A DNA stretch of 46,565 nucleotides from Pseudomonadota bacterium (GCA_021796835.1 JAKABO010000018.1:1-46565), one strand, 5' to 3'; counted from the stretch's first letter, positions 30,936 to 41,622 are shown. Notes: a model not told the origin generated them from the letters alone. Numbers and translations: made by a program.

Positions 30936-32867
30936 GTGAGTATCGATCTCAGTCAGTTTTTTCAGGTGTTCTTCGATGAAACAGAGGAGCATCTGCTGGC
31001 CCTGGAAACCTTGCTGCTGGGGGTGGACCGGATGGCCCCGCTGGGTGAGGACCTGAACGCCATCTTTCGTGCGGTTCATTCCATCAAGGGGGGCTCCGCT
31101 ACCTTTGGTTTCAATGACATGACGGAAGTTACCCATGTTCTGGAGAATTTGCTGGACCGGGTGCGCAAACGCGAAATAGTCCTGACCGAAGAGATGATCA
31201 ACGCATTCCTGGAAGCCGGGGATGTGTTGCGCATGCAGTTGGCTTTTCACCGTGGTCAGGGAAGTGTGGATCCGGATGTCGTGCAAGGCGTCCAGGCGAA
31301 ATTGACTGTTCTGGCCAGTACGATGGGGTCGTATTCCAAAGACACTTTTCCTGTGGAAAATGCGTTGGTTCCGGTTTTCTCTGGAGAAGAGACCAAACAG
31401 AAGGTTCCGGAATCGGTGGCGCAGCACGATCCGGGCTATGGGTTTTTTGACGAGGGTCACGATTTTTTTGAATCCATTCGGGAGACAAAACCAGAACCCG
31501 ACCCCGACCCCGACCCTGGTTATGGGTTTTTTGCGGATCCTGTTTTTCCGGTGGCGGATTCCTCCGTTCCCCCTTCCAGGACAGGGAAGGCCGAGCAGGC
31601 CCAGGCGGTTTCCGGGGCAAGGGTGGAGTTCGTTCCCGAACGGGTTTCCCGGGGGCGTCGTGCTACCGATCAAGTTGGCACGGATTCCTCGATTCGCGTC
31701 AACGTGGAAAAAGTGGACCAACTGATCAATCTGGTTGGAGAACTGGTCATTACTCAGGCGATGTTGATGCAAGCCGGCGGATCTCTGGAGGGGGTGCGTT
31801 ACGAACCCCTGAAAAGAGCACTGGGCCAGTTGGAGCGTAATTCGCGCGACTTGCAGGAGGCCATCCTGTCGGTACGGATGTTGCCGATTTCCGTGGTATT
31901 CAACCGGTTTCCCCGACTGGTTCGCGATCTGGCCGGCAAACTGGGAAAACAGGTCGCGTTGAAAATTCTGGGCGAGGGGACGGAACTCGATAAAGGATTG
32001 ATCGAGAAAATTTCCGATCCTTTGACGCATCTGATCCGTAACAGTATGGATCATGGTATTGAAATGCCCGAACAGCGTCATGAGAGGCACAAGCCTTCCT
32101 TCGGGACGGTGACCCTCAATGCCTGTCATCAGGGTGGGGCAGTGGTCATTGAAGTGAGCGATGACGGGGGTGGGTTGTCACGCGACAAAATTCTGGCCAA
32201 AGCGCGTGAGCAGGGTTTGCCCTGTCATGATGCGATGACGGATGCTGAAGTATGGAATTTGATTTTTGAACCAGGTTTTTCCACGGCCGACAGGATCACT
32301 GAGATCTCGGGACGGGGGGTGGGCATGGATGTGGTCAAGCGCAACATCCACCAGATGGGCGGACGAATCGAGATCGACTCGACGGTCGGCCTGGGTACGC
32401 GTACGATCATCCGTTTGCCGCTTACCCTGGCCATCCTCGATGGCCTTCTGGTGGCGGTGGGAGAACAGGTTTATGTTCTCCCACTGATTTCGATTCTGGA
32501 GTCGGTGCCCTTGACTTCGGAAAATCTGCGTACGATCAGTGGGGATGGACGTCTGTTACAAGTGCGGGGAGAATATGTCCCGCTGGTTGTATTGAGTGAA
32601 AAATTTCCGGTGTCCGGTGATCGGTCGCTTTTTCCGGAGACTCCCCCCATTGCCGTGATCGTGGAGGCGGAAGGGCGCAAGGTGGCCCTGTGCGTGGATG
32701 CTCTGCTGGGGCAACAGCAGGTGGTGGTCAAAAGCCTGGAAGCCAATTTTCGCAAACTGGCGGGGATTTCCGGGGCCACCATTCTGGGCGATGGGCGGGT
32801 TGCCCTGATTGTGGATCCGGCACCCCTCGTGCAAGAAAGTCAGTTTCCCAGGACCGGAATGGTTTGA
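30936..32867 (+). CDS. cheA: Chemotaxis histidine kinase CheA
   Basis: From GTG 30936 the kinase is 643 residues. P1 carries the phospho-accepting histidine in [15 protein letters not shown]3 starts [21 protein letters not shown]4 has the HATPase boxes [26 protein letters not shown] and [10 protein letters not shown], and P5 is the CheW-like C-terminal domain. Between P1 and P3 is a ~110-residue acidic, proline-rich linker with a repeated DPGYGFF motif and no obvious E. coli-type P2 domain. The start has only a weak ribosome site (AGG). The gene is 37 bases after cheY. Confidence 0.95.
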   Translation: MSIDLSQFFQVFFDETEEHLLALETLLLGVDRMAPLGEDLNAIFRAVHSIKGGSATFGFNDMTEVTHVLENLLDRVRKREIVLTEEMINAFLEAGDVLRMQLAFHRGQGSVDPDVVQGVQAKLTVLASTMGSYSKDTFPVENALVPVFSGEETKQKVPESVAQHDPGYGFFDEGHDFFESIRETKPEPDPDPDPGYGFFADPVFPVADSSVPPSRTGKAEQAQAVSGARVEFVPERVSRGRRATDQVGTDSSIRVNVEKVDQLINLVGELVITQAMLMQAGGSLEGVRYEPLKRALGQLERNSRDLQEAILSVRMLPISVVFNRFPRLVRDLAGKLGKQVALKILGEGTELDKGLIEKISDPLTHLIRNSMDHGIEMPEQRHERHKPSFGTVTLNACHQGGAVVIEVSDDGGGLSRDKILAKAREQGLPCHDAMTDAEVWNLIFEPGFSTADRITEISGRGVGMDVVKRNIHQMGGRIEIDSTVGLGTRTIIRLPLTLAILDGLLVAVGEQVYVLPLISILESVPLTSENLRTISGDGRLLQVRGEYVPLVVLSEKFPVSGDRSLFPETPPIAVIVEAEGRKVALCVDALLGQQQVVVKSLEANFRKLAGISGATILGDGRVALIVDPAPLVQESQFPRTGMV

Positions 32868-32892
32868 TGGACACCCAAGGACGACAAGAACC

Positions 32893-33381
32893 ATGATGAA
32901 TCAGAAAGACCCAATTCCTGCAGTCGCTGTCAACGAATTTCTGGTGTTCACCCTGGGCAGTGAGGAATACGGGATTGACATCCTGAAGGTCCAGGAAATC
33001 CGGAGTTACGAAACGGTCACCCGCATCGCCAATACGCCGGATTTTATCAAGGGGGTGATCAACCTGCGCGGAGAAATCGTGCCCATCATCGATCTCAGGG
33101 TGCGCTTTCATCTGGGAGAGATCCGCTACGATGAATTCACCGTCGTCATTGTTCTACGCCTAGTCGAACGTCTGGTGGGGATGGTGGTGGATGGCGTTTC
33201 CGACGTGCTATCCCTGACCCCCGGGCAGATTCGTCCCGCCCCCGACTTTACGGCGACCCTGGATACCCACTACCTGATGGGATTGGGTACGGTGGACCAA
33301 CGCATGTTGATTCTGGTGGACATCGAGCGTCTGGTGAAGAGCGAAGACATGGCGCTGACCGAAAAAACCGTGGCCGAATGA
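32893..33381 (+). CDS. cheW: Chemotaxis adaptor CheW
   Basis: CheW couples CheA to receptors. The 162-residue protein has [38 protein letters not shown] and [12 protein letters not shown], all standard for the family. ATG 32893 is preferred over upstream in-frame starts within cheA. It lies 25 bases after cheA. Confidence 0.95.
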   Translation: MMNQKDPIPAVAVNEFLVFTLGSEEYGIDILKVQEIRSYETVTRIANTPDFIKGVINLRGEIVPIIDLRVRFHLGEIRYDEFTVVIVLRLVERLVGMVVDGVSDVLSLTPGQIRPAPDFTATLDTHYLMGLGTVDQRMLILVDIERLVKSEDMALTEKTVAE

Positions 33382-33415
33382 ACCAATAACAAATATCCAT
33401 CAAGGGGTACAGGAC

Positions 33416-36334
33416 ATGAGAACCAACCTACCGGTGACCAACGTTGAATACGAACTCGGTGAGAACATCATCATCGTGTCGAAGACGGATCTCAAGGGAC
33501 AGATAACCTATGTCAATCCCTGTTTTATCGAGGTCAGTGGCTATACCGAACAGGAGATGATCGGTCAGCCGCATAATATGATTCGTCATCCGGATATGCC
33601 GGAAGAGGCTTTCCTGGATTTATGGCAAACGCTCAAGGAGGGTTTGCCCTGGACGGGATTGGTCAAAAACCGGCGAAAAAATGGAGACCATTACTGGGTT
33701 CAGGCCAACGTCACCCCCTTGGTCGAGGGAGGCCACTGTGTGGGCTACCTGTCAGTACGCACCAAGGCCAGCCGTCAGAAAATCGAAGAAGCCGAACGGA
33801 TCTACCGTCTCTTCAAGGAAAAAAAGCAGGGGCGCTTGCGTATCAAGGAAGGACGGGTCGTCAAGGCTGGATTGCTAGGGGGGTATGGGCGACGTGGCTT
33901 GAGCGAAAACCAGCATATCCTGTGGTCTTTTCTGGCGATGATGGTTGCCTTGCTGGCAGTGGGTGCCATGACCTGGTGGGAGGGACGGGTCAGCGAAGCA
34001 AACATGGATGAAATCGTCAATCGACGGGTCATTTTTGTACATGATCTGGTGGAACTCAAATTTTTGGTGGCTCAGAACCAGTTACAGATGATCGATCTGT
34101 TAAACCATTCCGCCACCCCCTCGGTGACTCCGGTCGCGGGCAACAGGGCAGAACTCCTGCACAAGACAGGAGTTCCGGCGCCAGAGCCGCTGCCCATCCA
34201 TCAACTGGATGATTCGGTGGATAATTTCAAGGCTGTCAGCCAGGCCCTGTTCAGCAGCCTGAGTGTGAATGTGGCGGCAGATGGCCAAGCGCAAACCCAA
34301 TTGAAAAGTTTACAGATTCTTCTGGAAAGTTACGGGCGGCAGGGACTGGATCCCTTGCTTGAGTTTTTGCATCAGGGCGATCGTGCCAGCGCAGAGGCGC
34401 TCATGGGACAAGAACTGAAGACGCTGCAGGCTCAAATGTACCAGCAACTGGAAACCATGAATGATCAGGAGGTAGATGCGCTGCGTACGGCCTATGCCCA
34501 GGAGCAGGATCGCCGGCGCCTGTTGCGTTTGGTTCAGGCGGGTATTGGCGTACTGAGCGTGGCGGTGGCCATTTTGCTGGTAGCATTGCTGATAAGGTAC
34601 CTGACCCGTTCTCTGCGTCATGCCTCGGAACTGGTGACACGCATTGCCCAGGGCCACTTTGACAATAACATCGTGGTGGAGCAACGGGATGAAATCGGTC
34701 AACTCATGTATGCCATCAAGTCTATGCAGACACGCATGGGATTTGAGGTGATGGAAGGCAGGCGTCTGGTAGACGAAAATTCACGGGTCCGGGTCGGATT
34801 AAACAATGTGAGTGCAAGCGTCATGATCGCCGACCTCCAGCACTGCATCATTTTCGTCAACAAGTCGGCCCATGCGCTACTCAGTGCGGCACAGGAAGCC
34901 ATTCGTCGTGACCTCCCACTTTTTGAGACGGATGCCCTGATCGGCAGTTCCATCGATGATTTTTATGAAAATTCCGGTCATCAGAACCGGTTTCTGGAAC
35001 AATTGCGCGATTCGCACCATACCTGTATCGAGTTGGGGGGGCATACTTTTCAACTCACCTTCAGCGTCGTGCTCAACGAACGGAACGAACGGCTGGGCTA
35101 TGTGGTGGAATGGCTGGACCGGACTGCCGAGTTGGCAATGGAAGAAGAGGTCAACTCAGTGATCGAGAGTGCGGTCAAGGGGGATTTCTCGAAATCGATC
35201 CCGGTGAGGGGCAAGGAAGGGTTTCTGTTACGGGTCTCAGAGGGGATCAATGGGCTCATCGACAGTACTTCCGGCAGTCTCAATGAGGTCGGTCGCGTGC
35301 TTTCCTCCCTGTCTCAGGGCGATTTGACCCAGTCCATTACGCGCGACTACCAGGGGATCTTTGAACGCATGAAACAGGATGTGAATGCGGCGGTCGAACA
35401 ATTGGCCTCTCTCATCCAGCAGGTCAATGACTCGGCCGATACCATCAATGCGGCCTGCAAGGAAGTCGCTTCCGGCAGTGCCGACCTGTCCAGTCGAACG
35501 GAGGAACAGGCTGCCAGCCTGGAAGAAACCGCTGCCAGCATGGAAGAATTGACCTCCACGGTCAAGCAGAATGCGGAAAATGCAAATCAAGCCAATCAGT
35601 TGGCGCGCAATGCCCAGGATGTGGCGACAACGGGGGGGGTCGTGGTGGCGCAGGTCGTTCAGACCATGGGCGATATTGGGGCCTGTTCCAAGAAGATCGT
35701 TGATATCATTGGCGTGATCGATGGCATCGCTTTTCAGACCAATATCCTGGCCCTGAATGCGGCAGTGGAAGCCGCGCGTGCCGGGGAGCAGGGGCGCGGT
35801 TTTGCAGTAGTGGCCAGCGAAGTACGTAACCTGGCCCAGCGTAGCGCGGCAGCTGCCAAGGAAATCAAGGGGCTGATCGGAGATTCGGTGGGGAAGGTGG
35901 AAGAGGGCATCGGTCTGGTGGAAAGAGCAGGTCGTACCATGACGGATGTAGTGACGTCTGTAACCCGGGTCACGGATATCATGGGGGAAATTGCGGCGGC
36001 CTCCATGGAGCAAAGTCGAGGGATTGAACAGGTCAATGTGAGCATCGCCCATATGGATGATACGACCCAGCAAAATGCCGCATTGGTGGAAGAAGAAGCT
36101 GCCGCCGCGGCTTCTCTGGAAGAGCAGGCGGAAGGCCTCAAACGTTTGATGGGGACCTTCAAGATTCACCCGGCTCCTGTGGCTCCCGGCAAAACCATTC
36201 ACAAGTTGAGTCGAACCATGAGGGACTTCCCGCGTCTTCTCGCTCAGGAATCACGTACAGAACCCAGACGTCCCATGGTGTTGGGAGTCCAGAAACCAGC
36301 GGACAGTGAGGATGGTGACTGGCAGGAATTTTGA
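33416..36334 (+). CDS. Aer-like PAS methyl-accepting chemotaxis protein
   Basis: This 972-residue receptor has an N-terminal Aer-type PAS domain ([20 protein letters not shown], then MIRHPDMP), which in Aer binds FAD and senses redox state. A transmembrane helix near residues 166-188, a ~180-residue helical periplasmic domain and a second transmembrane helix near 367-390 follow. Then come a HAMP domain, a second PAS-like region (about 460-570), a second HAMP-like segment and the MA signalling domain ([26 protein letters not shown]). The C-terminus is DWQEF, of the xWxxF type used by Tar/Tsr to tether CheR. It lies between cheW and cheR. Confidence 0.92.
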   Translation: MRTNLPVTNVEYELGENIIIVSKTDLKGQITYVNPCFIEVSGYTEQEMIGQPHNMIRHPDMPEEAFLDLWQTLKEGLPWTGLVKNRRKNGDHYWVQANVTPLVEGGHCVGYLSVRTKASRQKIEEAERIYRLFKEKKQGRLRIKEGRVVKAGLLGGYGRRGLSENQHILWSFLAMMVALLAVGAMTWWEGRVSEANMDEIVNRRVIFVHDLVELKFLVAQNQLQMIDLLNHSATPSVTPVAGNRAELLHKTGVPAPEPLPIHQLDDSVDNFKAVSQALFSSLSVNVAADGQAQTQLKSLQILLESYGRQGLDPLLEFLHQGDRASAEALMGQELKTLQAQMYQQLETMNDQEVDALRTAYAQEQDRRRLLRLVQAGIGVLSVAVAILLVALLIRYLTRSLRHASELVTRIAQGHFDNNIVVEQRDEIGQLMYAIKSMQTRMGFEVMEGRRLVDENSRVRVGLNNVSASVMIADLQHCIIFVNKSAHALLSAAQEAIRRDLPLFETDALIGSSIDDFYENSGHQNRFLEQLRDSHHTCIELGGHTFQLTFSVVLNERNERLGYVVEWLDRTAELAMEEEVNSVIESAVKGDFSKSIPVRGKEGFLLRVSEGINGLIDSTSGSLNEVGRVLSSLSQGDLTQSITRDYQGIFERMKQDVNAAVEQLASLIQQVNDSADTINAACKEVASGSADLSSRTEEQAASLEETAASMEELTSTVKQNAENANQANQLARNAQDVATTGGVVVAQVVQTMGDIGACSKKIVDIIGVIDGIAFQTNILALNAAVEAARAGEQGRGFAVVASEVRNLAQRSAAAAKEIKGLIGDSVGKVEEGIGLVERAGRTMTDVVTSVTRVTDIMGEIAAASMEQSRGIEQVNVSIAHMDDTTQQNAALVEEEAAAAASLEEQAEGLKRLMGTFKIHPAPVAPGKTIHKLSRTMRDFPRLLAQESRTEPRRPMVLGVQKPADSEDGDWQEF

Positions 36335-36344
36335 GACAGAGGTG

Positions 36345-37205
36345 ATGGTGAGACCCCGCGAGTTTTGTTTTACTGAACGCGATTTTGAACAGGTGCGGAG
36401 TCTGATTCATGAGCGGGCTGGTATTTTTTTGAGTGAAAACAAACGGGAATTGGTCTATAGTCGGTTGACGCGACGTTTGCGGGTCACGGGCGCAAAAAGT
36501 TTTGAGGATTATTTGCAAAATTTCCTGAGGGGAGGAGATTCGGAGTGGGAGGGTTTTATCAACGCCCTGACCACCAACCTCACCTCTTTTTTTCGCGAGA
36601 ACCATCATTTTGAGTTGTTGGCCCAACAGTTGCAGGACCTGGCTTCAAGGAGTCGTTCCCCCATCCGTCTGTGGTGTTCTGCCTGTTCTACAGGAGAGGA
36701 GCCCTATTCCATGGCCATGACGGTATTGGAAACCCTGGGCCCCGATCCTCCTGTCCTGATTCAGGCGACCGATATCAACACTCATGTTCTGGCCCAGGCC
36801 GAAGAAGGGGCCTATGCCGCAGAAAACCTGACCTTGAGCGAAAGGCGTCTGCACCGGTTTTTTTACAAAGGAGTGGGTAAACACTCAGGGTCGGTTAGAA
36901 TTCGTCCTGAGGTGCGTCGTCTGGTTACGTTTTTTCAATTGAACCTGCTGGATGCCCATTGGCCGATCCATTCTCACCTGAATGCCATATTTTGCCGTAA
37001 TGTTATGATTTATTTTGATAAAAATACGCAGTACCAAATCTTGGGGGAAATGGCCCGGCATCTCGACCCGGAAGGGTTGTTGTATGCGGGGCACTCCGAG
37101 ATTTTTCACCATGCGCGCGATTTTTTCCATCTGCGCGGTAAAACCGTCTATCAACTCTCTGAGCGCAAGACAACGGGAATGACCAATCAAGTCGAGCAAC
37201 GATGA
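36345..37205 (+). CDS. cheR: Chemotaxis protein methyltransferase CheR
   Basis: CheR methylates receptor glutamates using S-adenosylmethionine. The 286-residue product has the CheR N-terminal helical domain (LIHERAGIFLSENKRELVYSR-type), the SAM-binding WCSACSTGEEPYSMAM, and FCRNVMIYFD. The start is uncertain: ATG 36345 gives the normal length, while ATG 36312 and GTG 36306 overlap the receptor gene. The stop overlaps cheD by four bases. Confidence 0.94.
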   Translation: MVRPREFCFTERDFEQVRSLIHERAGIFLSENKRELVYSRLTRRLRVTGAKSFEDYLQNFLRGGDSEWEGFINALTTNLTSFFRENHHFELLAQQLQDLASRSRSPIRLWCSACSTGEEPYSMAMTVLETLGPDPPVLIQATDINTHVLAQAEEGAYAAENLTLSERRLHRFFYKGVGKHSGSVRIRPEVRRLVTFFQLNLLDAHWPIHSHLNAIFCRNVMIYFDKNTQYQILGEMARHLDPEGLLYAGHSEIFHHARDFFHLRGKTVYQLSERKTTGMTNQVEQR

Positions 37206-37813
37206 CAGATACGTCCTGCCAGGAGGTTTTGGCCCCGAATGGGTATTTCGATCGCCAGTTTCAGCGGGAAGCGATCAAGATTTTACCTGGAGAATATTAC
37301 GTGACGGGGCGAGACATGGTTCTGGTGACCGTGTTGGGATCCTGTGTGGCAGCCTGCCTTTGGGACCGGGTGGCAGGACTGGGCGGGATGAATCATTTCA
37401 TGTTGCCGGATGATCTGCGCGAGGGAGGAACACCGCTCAGCGTGGCAGGTCGTTATGGCGCTTATGCCATGGAGTTGATGATTAACCGTTTGCTCAAGGC
37501 AGGGGCCCGGCGCAGTCATCTGGAGGCCAAGGTTTTCGGGGGAGCGGAGGTGCTGCGTGGGTTTACGACGGCCCGGATTGGGGAACGCAATGCGGAATTT
37601 ATCCTGGATTATCTCCAGACCGAAGATATCCCCGTTACGGCCCAGGATCTGATGGATATTTATCCCCGAAAGGTCTATTTCTTTCCCAATACGGGCAAGA
37701 TTCTGGTCAAACGTCTGCGCTCGGTTCACAACGATACCATCGTGACCCGTGAGCATCGGTATGGTGAGCGTATCCGTGGAACGGATATTTCAGGAGGGGT
37801 GGAACTGTTCTAG
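37202..37813 (+). CDS. cheD: Chemoreceptor glutamine deamidase CheD
   Basis: CheD deamidates receptor glutamines to methylatable glutamates. The 203-residue protein has LGSCVAACLWD (catalytic cysteine) and GGMNHFMLPDD (catalytic histidine), followed by the conserved EAKVFGGAEVL segment. It ends SGGVELF, similar to the CheZ-like protein's tail. It overlaps cheR by ATGA and precedes cheB. Confidence 0.95.
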   Translation: MTDTSCQEVLAPNGYFDRQFQREAIKILPGEYYVTGRDMVLVTVLGSCVAACLWDRVAGLGGMNHFMLPDDLREGGTPLSVAGRYGAYAMELMINRLLKAGARRSHLEAKVFGGAEVLRGFTTARIGERNAEFILDYLQTEDIPVTAQDLMDIYPRKVYFFPNTGKILVKRLRSVHNDTIVTREHRYGERIRGTDISGGVELF

Positions 37814-37831
37814 TTCCCTGTGGCCGCAAGA

Positions 37832-38896
37832 ATGAGAGACAGGATATCGACCGTGAATGGGACGCGCAGGATCAGGGTGTTGATCGTCGATGACTCTGCC
37901 CTGATCAGGGCTATCTTGACCGAGGTGGTCGGCAGTTTTCCCGATCTGGAAGTCGTGGGGGCCGCCGCCGACCCACTGCAGGCCCGTGACATGATCAAGG
38001 AACTGAATCCTGACGTCTTGACGCTCGACGTGGAAATGCCCAGGATGGACGGGTTGACCTTTCTTGAGCGTCTGATGCGTCTGCGTCCTATGCCTGTGCT
38101 GATGATTTCTTCCATGACCGAGCGGGGTTCTGAAGTGGCCCTCGATGCTCTGGAACTGGGGGCGGTGGATTTCATCGCCAAACCCAAACTCGATGTGGTT
38201 TCGGGATTGCAGGAGTATGCGGAAGAGATTGCCCGAAAGATTCGCATGGCGTTCCGTTCCCGTGCGGCAAGTTGCACTCAGGGCGAAGGTATGGTATCCC
38301 CGGTTCGTCACTCCGGAAAACTTTCTGCCTCTGAGAAAATCATTCTGGTGGGGTCATCCACGGGCGGTACCGAGGCCCTGAAGGTGTTTCTCGAGCCCAT
38401 GCCCGAAGATGCCCCTGCCATCCTGATCACCCAGCACATGCCTGAGGCCTTTACCAAATCCTTCGCAGTCCGGCTGAATGGGTTATGTCGCATGAACGTC
38501 AAGGAGGCCGAGGAAGGTGAACGGGTCTTGCCCGGTCATGTCTATGTGGCACCAGGACATTCCCATTTACGTGTGACGCGTAACGGAACCGGATATACGC
38601 TTCGTCTGGGGGGCGATGCCCCGGTCAACCACCATCGTCCTTCGGTGGACGTTCTGTTTCAGTCCGCAGTTCAGAGCGTGGGAGCCAACGGACTGGTTAT
38701 CCTGTTGACGGGGATGGGCCGGGATGGGGCCCAGGGGATGCTCCAGATGCGCCAGGCGGGTGCTTATACCATCGCCCAGGACGAAGCGACCAGCGTGGTG
38801 TATGGCATGCCACGGGCTGCTGTGGAAGTGGGCGCAGTGGATGAAGTGTTGCCTCTCGATGCGATCGCCAGGCGGGTGCTCGAACGCCTGTGCTGA
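37832..38896 (+). CDS. cheB: Chemotaxis response regulator protein-glutamate methylesterase CheB
   Basis: CheB removes methyl groups from receptors when phosphorylated. The receiver domain has [11 protein letters not shown] and [13 protein letters not shown]. The esterase domain has the catalytic triad residues in [10 protein letters not shown] (Ser), TQHMPEAF (His) and [10 protein letters not shown] (Asp). ATG 37832 gives 354 residues; GTG 37853, with AGGA eight bases upstream, is a credible alternative. It is the last gene of the che operon. Confidence 0.94.
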   Translation: MRDRISTVNGTRRIRVLIVDDSALIRAILTEVVGSFPDLEVVGAAADPLQARDMIKELNPDVLTLDVEMPRMDGLTFLERLMRLRPMPVLMISSMTERGSEVALDALELGAVDFIAKPKLDVVSGLQEYAEEIARKIRMAFRSRAASCTQGEGMVSPVRHSGKLSASEKIILVGSSTGGTEALKVFLEPMPEDAPAILITQHMPEAFTKSFAVRLNGLCRMNVKEAEEGERVLPGHVYVAPGHSHLRVTRNGTGYTLRLGGDAPVNHHRPSVDVLFQSAVQSVGANGLVILLTGMGRDGAQGMLQMRQAGAYTIAQDEATSVVYGMPRAAVEVGAVDEVLPLDAIARRVLERLC

Positions 38897-38937
38897 CGGA
38901 ACTGGCAAGTTTTCCGGGAATTGGGTGGCACGGTTTT

Positions 38938-39321
38938 CTATGGGGAGGGGGATCGAATCCCTCTCCAGGCCACCCAGGCCCAGCCTGTCAGCATGGCCAA
39001 TCCACCCAGCGGCGTGATGGCTCCGAGCCAGGAGGCGCCGGTCAAGGCCAACAGGTAGAGGGATCCTGAAAATACCAGTACACCTCCGCCGATCAGTTGG
39101 CCTGGGCCGCGTACGTCCACGCCCGTCCACCCCCCCAGGCCGATCAGTCCCACCGCATTCCACAGTTGATACTCCACCCCGGTATGCCATACCTCCAGTA
39201 GAGGCGGCGCCAGGACCGAACGCAGGGCATGAGCCCCGAAAGCACCCAGTGCAATCCCTGTGAAAGCCAGCAAGGCACCGCTCAGGAGCAGTATTCTCCG
39301 GGACGAATTATTGGACTGCAT
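38938..39321 (-). CDS. DUF423 family inner-membrane protein
   Basis: This 127-residue protein has four predicted transmembrane helices and the DUF423 signature near the N-terminus (LGAFGAHALR, with W.TGVEYQ later). The function is unknown. ATG 39321 lies 14 bases inside the end of the upstream DUF3443 gene, so the two are co-transcribed. It is convergent with cheB. Confidence 0.88.
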   Translation of the reverse strand: MQSNNSSRRILLLSGALLAFTGIALGAFGAHALRSVLAPPLLEVWHTGVEYQLWNAVGLIGLGGWTGVDVRGPGQLIGGGVLVFSGSLYLLALTGASWLGAITPLGGLAMLTGWAWVAWRGIRSPSP

Positions 39322-40594
39322 AGAAAGGTCCGGTAAAAGGGGTGCTGCCTTGGGTGACCTGGGCGCCATTCAACCCATTGATGATGGAATGGCCATAAAA
39401 GTAGGGCAAGCCAAAATCCGCCGATCCCGCCGTAGCCCCATTGCTCGTTCCACTGTCATTGAAGGCGCGGTCCCCATTGCTCAGGCCGCTTGAAATATCG
39501 AGCAGCCCGAAGGAAAGCGGTGTGGTATTGGATGAATTGACGAAGGAAGTAGCCGTGCCCGTGATCGTCATCAGGGTCTGGGGATTGTAGTCCCCGTTGG
39601 AATTGGTAGGGACACCCGTCAGGGGGATGAAATACAGATTTGATCCGCTGTCGAAGAAGGAGCCCGGATAGGTTCCGGTCTGGCCATTCAGGCTGGCTGT
39701 AAAATTGCCGATATTCGGTCCCGAGGCGGGTACAGGGAGTACTGAATAACTGGTGGCGAGGGAGTTATTGGTCTGGGTGTTGATACCGAAAGTCAATGTG
39801 CCATTTGCCGTGAATTGTCCTTGAGAATTAACGGTGGGCAGGGTCAACACCACTCCGTTGTTGTCGCTGCTGAAGGCGGCCACAGGGTTGAAGACGACAC
39901 TGGTCAGGGCAAGGTTGCCAGACCCCGTGTTCGGGCTGCTGGCACAGGCATAGTAGGGACTGAGGTCATGCAGGAATACCCCCACGCCCAGCAGTCCGTT
40001 GCCACCGATTCCATCCAGGTTGCCGATGTCGGTGCCTGCATTGCTGGTGCAACTGCCCGGTGGCGTGAAGGGATATTGACCGCCAACCAACTGGATGGGA
40101 ATCGGGTTGGCAGTGGTTTCTCCACCCACTTTAACCGTGGCCTGGTAAATCCCTCCCCACATGTAGCCCCCCAAAAACTGGGCGCATTCCGTGACGGGCA
40201 CCGTACCGTTGGTGACGGCAGGAAGATTCAGGGCGCTGATCCCGGGGAAATCGGCGCGTACCCTCAGTCCGTAGGAACCCGTATCCACGATGACATGATC
40301 GACGGTAACACATTGGCTTCCATGGCAGACCTGCACCGTAACATAGGGCATGTTCATGGAAGGGTAGTTTACCGCAGCATATTGTTCCACAGTGACCGGT
40401 ACCTGATTGGATGTCGATGACGATGCGGCTGTAAACGGCGTGGGAATGGTGGTGGCTGGGACGGTCAAGGCATTGCAGGTCTGGGGAGGGGCCGCCGTGG
40501 GGCCACCGCCACCGCCACCGCCACAGGCCGTCAGGGCCAGGAAAACCCCGGGGATCAGGGATCGCAGGAAGAATTTCAGGGGAAGCGTCTTCAT
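39308..40594 (-). CDS. DUF3443 lipoprotein with two aspartic-peptidase-like Asp-Thr/Ser-Gly motifs
   Basis: The 428-residue product has a lipoprotein signal with lipobox LTAC (Cys 24), then a glycine run. VIVDTGSYGL at residues 101-110 and SFFDSGSNLYFIP at 312-324 resemble the two active-site loops of pepsin-type proteases, and LDGIGGNGLLGVG (about 193-205) resembles the DGILGL segment between them. I infer a bilobal aspartic-peptidase fold; no activity is known to me for DUF3443. The C-terminal ~40 residues are less clear. Its ATG overlaps the stop of the DUF2844 gene (ATGA), and this pairing is typical in Burkholderiales. Confidence 0.8.
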   Translation of the reverse strand: MKTLPLKFFLRSLIPGVFLALTACGGGGGGGPTAAPPQTCNALTVPATTIPTPFTAASSSTSNQVPVTVEQYAAVNYPSMNMPYVTVQVCHGSQCVTVDHVIVDTGSYGLRVRADFPGISALNLPAVTNGTVPVTECAQFLGGYMWGGIYQATVKVGGETTANPIPIQLVGGQYPFTPPGSCTSNAGTDIGNLDGIGGNGLLGVGVFLHDLSPYYACASSPNTGSGNLALTSVVFNPVAAFSSDNNGVVLTLPTVNSQGQFTANGTLTFGINTQTNNSLATSYSVLPVPASGPNIGNFTASLNGQTGTYPGSFFDSGSNLYFIPLTGVPTNSNGDYNPQTLMTITGTATSFVNSSNTTPLSFGLLDISSGLSNGDRAFNDSGTSNGATAGSADFGLPYFYGHSIINGLNGAQVTQGSTPFTGPFYAVQ

Positions 40595-41070
40595 GGGGCT
40601 ACCCCGATGAGAGAGAGGTCCAGACCGGCAGGGAGCAGAGCGGGCGCATAAGCGGAGCCTTGGTAGGCGCCCATATGACCACTGGCATGAACGACCAGGG
40701 CGGGGGTATGGAGGGCAATCGGAGCCCGGTAGGCTCCAGGGCGGAGAGGACGCTTCTGGAGCGACTGTTGGTACTGGGGAAAATAGGAACCCAGAAAAAC
40801 GCTGGCGTCGGGCAGGGTGGGCCCTGACCAGGTCAAGGCAAAGACAGTGCCATGACTGGAGTATTCCGTCACGACCACATGTTGCAAGGTTTCAACCGTT
40901 TGCTGACGAATCCCCCCGGGCGGGGTGGCAGAAGCCGCATGGGCCGGGACATAGGAGGTCAGGGGAAAACCTTCCTGGGGCACTTGCTGATCACTCCCCC
41001 CTAACGCTGCCCATCCCTTCAAAGACACCATGAAACCGAGAACACCCAATGACCGGAGCACACGCACCAT
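40591..41070 (-). CDS. DUF2844 exported protein
   Basis: This 159-residue protein has a signal peptide (cleavage probably near WAALGG), followed by SYVPAHAAS and a beta-rich region (VVVTEYSSHGTVFALTWSGPTLPD, then YRAPIALHTPALVVHASGHM). It matches the DUF2844 family, usually encoded immediately before DUF3443. A role as chaperone, inhibitor or co-exported partner of the lipoprotein is possible but not shown. ATG 41070 is chosen over an in-frame TTG at 41076. Confidence 0.8.
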   Translation of the reverse strand: MVRVLRSLGVLGFMVSLKGWAALGGSDQQVPQEGFPLTSYVPAHAASATPPGGIRQQTVETLQHVVVTEYSSHGTVFALTWSGPTLPDASVFLGSYFPQYQQSLQKRPLRPGAYRAPIALHTPALVVHASGHMGAYQGSAYAPALLPAGLDLSLIGVAP

Positions 41071-41280
41071 CTTCAAAACCTCGCTACGGGGGGAAAGGCT
41101 TCAGACTAACAGAATGAGCGAGTTGGATTGTAACTCTCTGTAAAAGTTCAGGGCTGGTCAAGCGTACATCCTGCCGACCACCACGCAATCCCGGGCAGGG
41201 ATTTCTGTATTTCGGGAACGATGGTGGCCGCGTCGCTTCCTTGCCTGATCGCTGTGGATGTCCATTCCGGCGGCCGGCGT

Positions 41281-41622
41281 TTATCGGCCCTTGAACAAGG
41301 CATCCACCCTGGCGGCGCAGATGAAATCGTTTTCCGACAGACCATCGAGGGCGTGTGTCGTAAATTCCACGCGACATTGGTTGTAACTTACTGTCATGTC
41401 GGGGTGATGATTTTCGCAATGGGCCAGCCATGCCACCGCGTTCACGAATGCCATGGTCTGGTAATAGTTCTTGAATCCGAAGGACTTTTCGATGGCTCGG
41501 CCACGCAATACCCAGCCATCGAGTTGTGCCAGTAAGGGGGGGATCTCGCTGTGCGAGAGCGGAGGAACACCGCCTTCGCAGGGTTTGCAGTGCTTATGGG
41601 TCAACGCGCAGATTTCGTCCAT
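41281..41622 (-). CDS. phhB: Pterin-4a-carbinolamine dehydratase
   Basis: This 113-residue enzyme dehydrates 4a-hydroxytetrahydropterin after aromatic amino acid hydroxylation. The active-site pattern is visible as FVNAVAWLAHCENHHPDMTVSYNQCRVEFTTH with segments LAHCENHHPD and VEFTTH. ATG 41622 follows GGAG at eight bases. No phenylalanine hydroxylase gene is visible in the window, so a role in another pterin pathway or as a moonlighting factor is possible. The 210 bases between it and DUF2844 hold no gene. Confidence 0.92.
   Translation of the reverse strand: MDEICALTHKHCKPCEGGVPPLSHSEIPPLLAQLDGWVLRGRAIEKSFGFKNYYQTMAFVNAVAWLAHCENHHPDMTVSYNQCRVEFTTHALDGLSENDFICAARVDALFKGR

Noticed and set aside
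41127-41161. Promoter for the DUF2844 gene (TTGACC with TACAAT, minus strand)
   Set aside because: The two hexamers are separated by 23 bases, outside the normal range.
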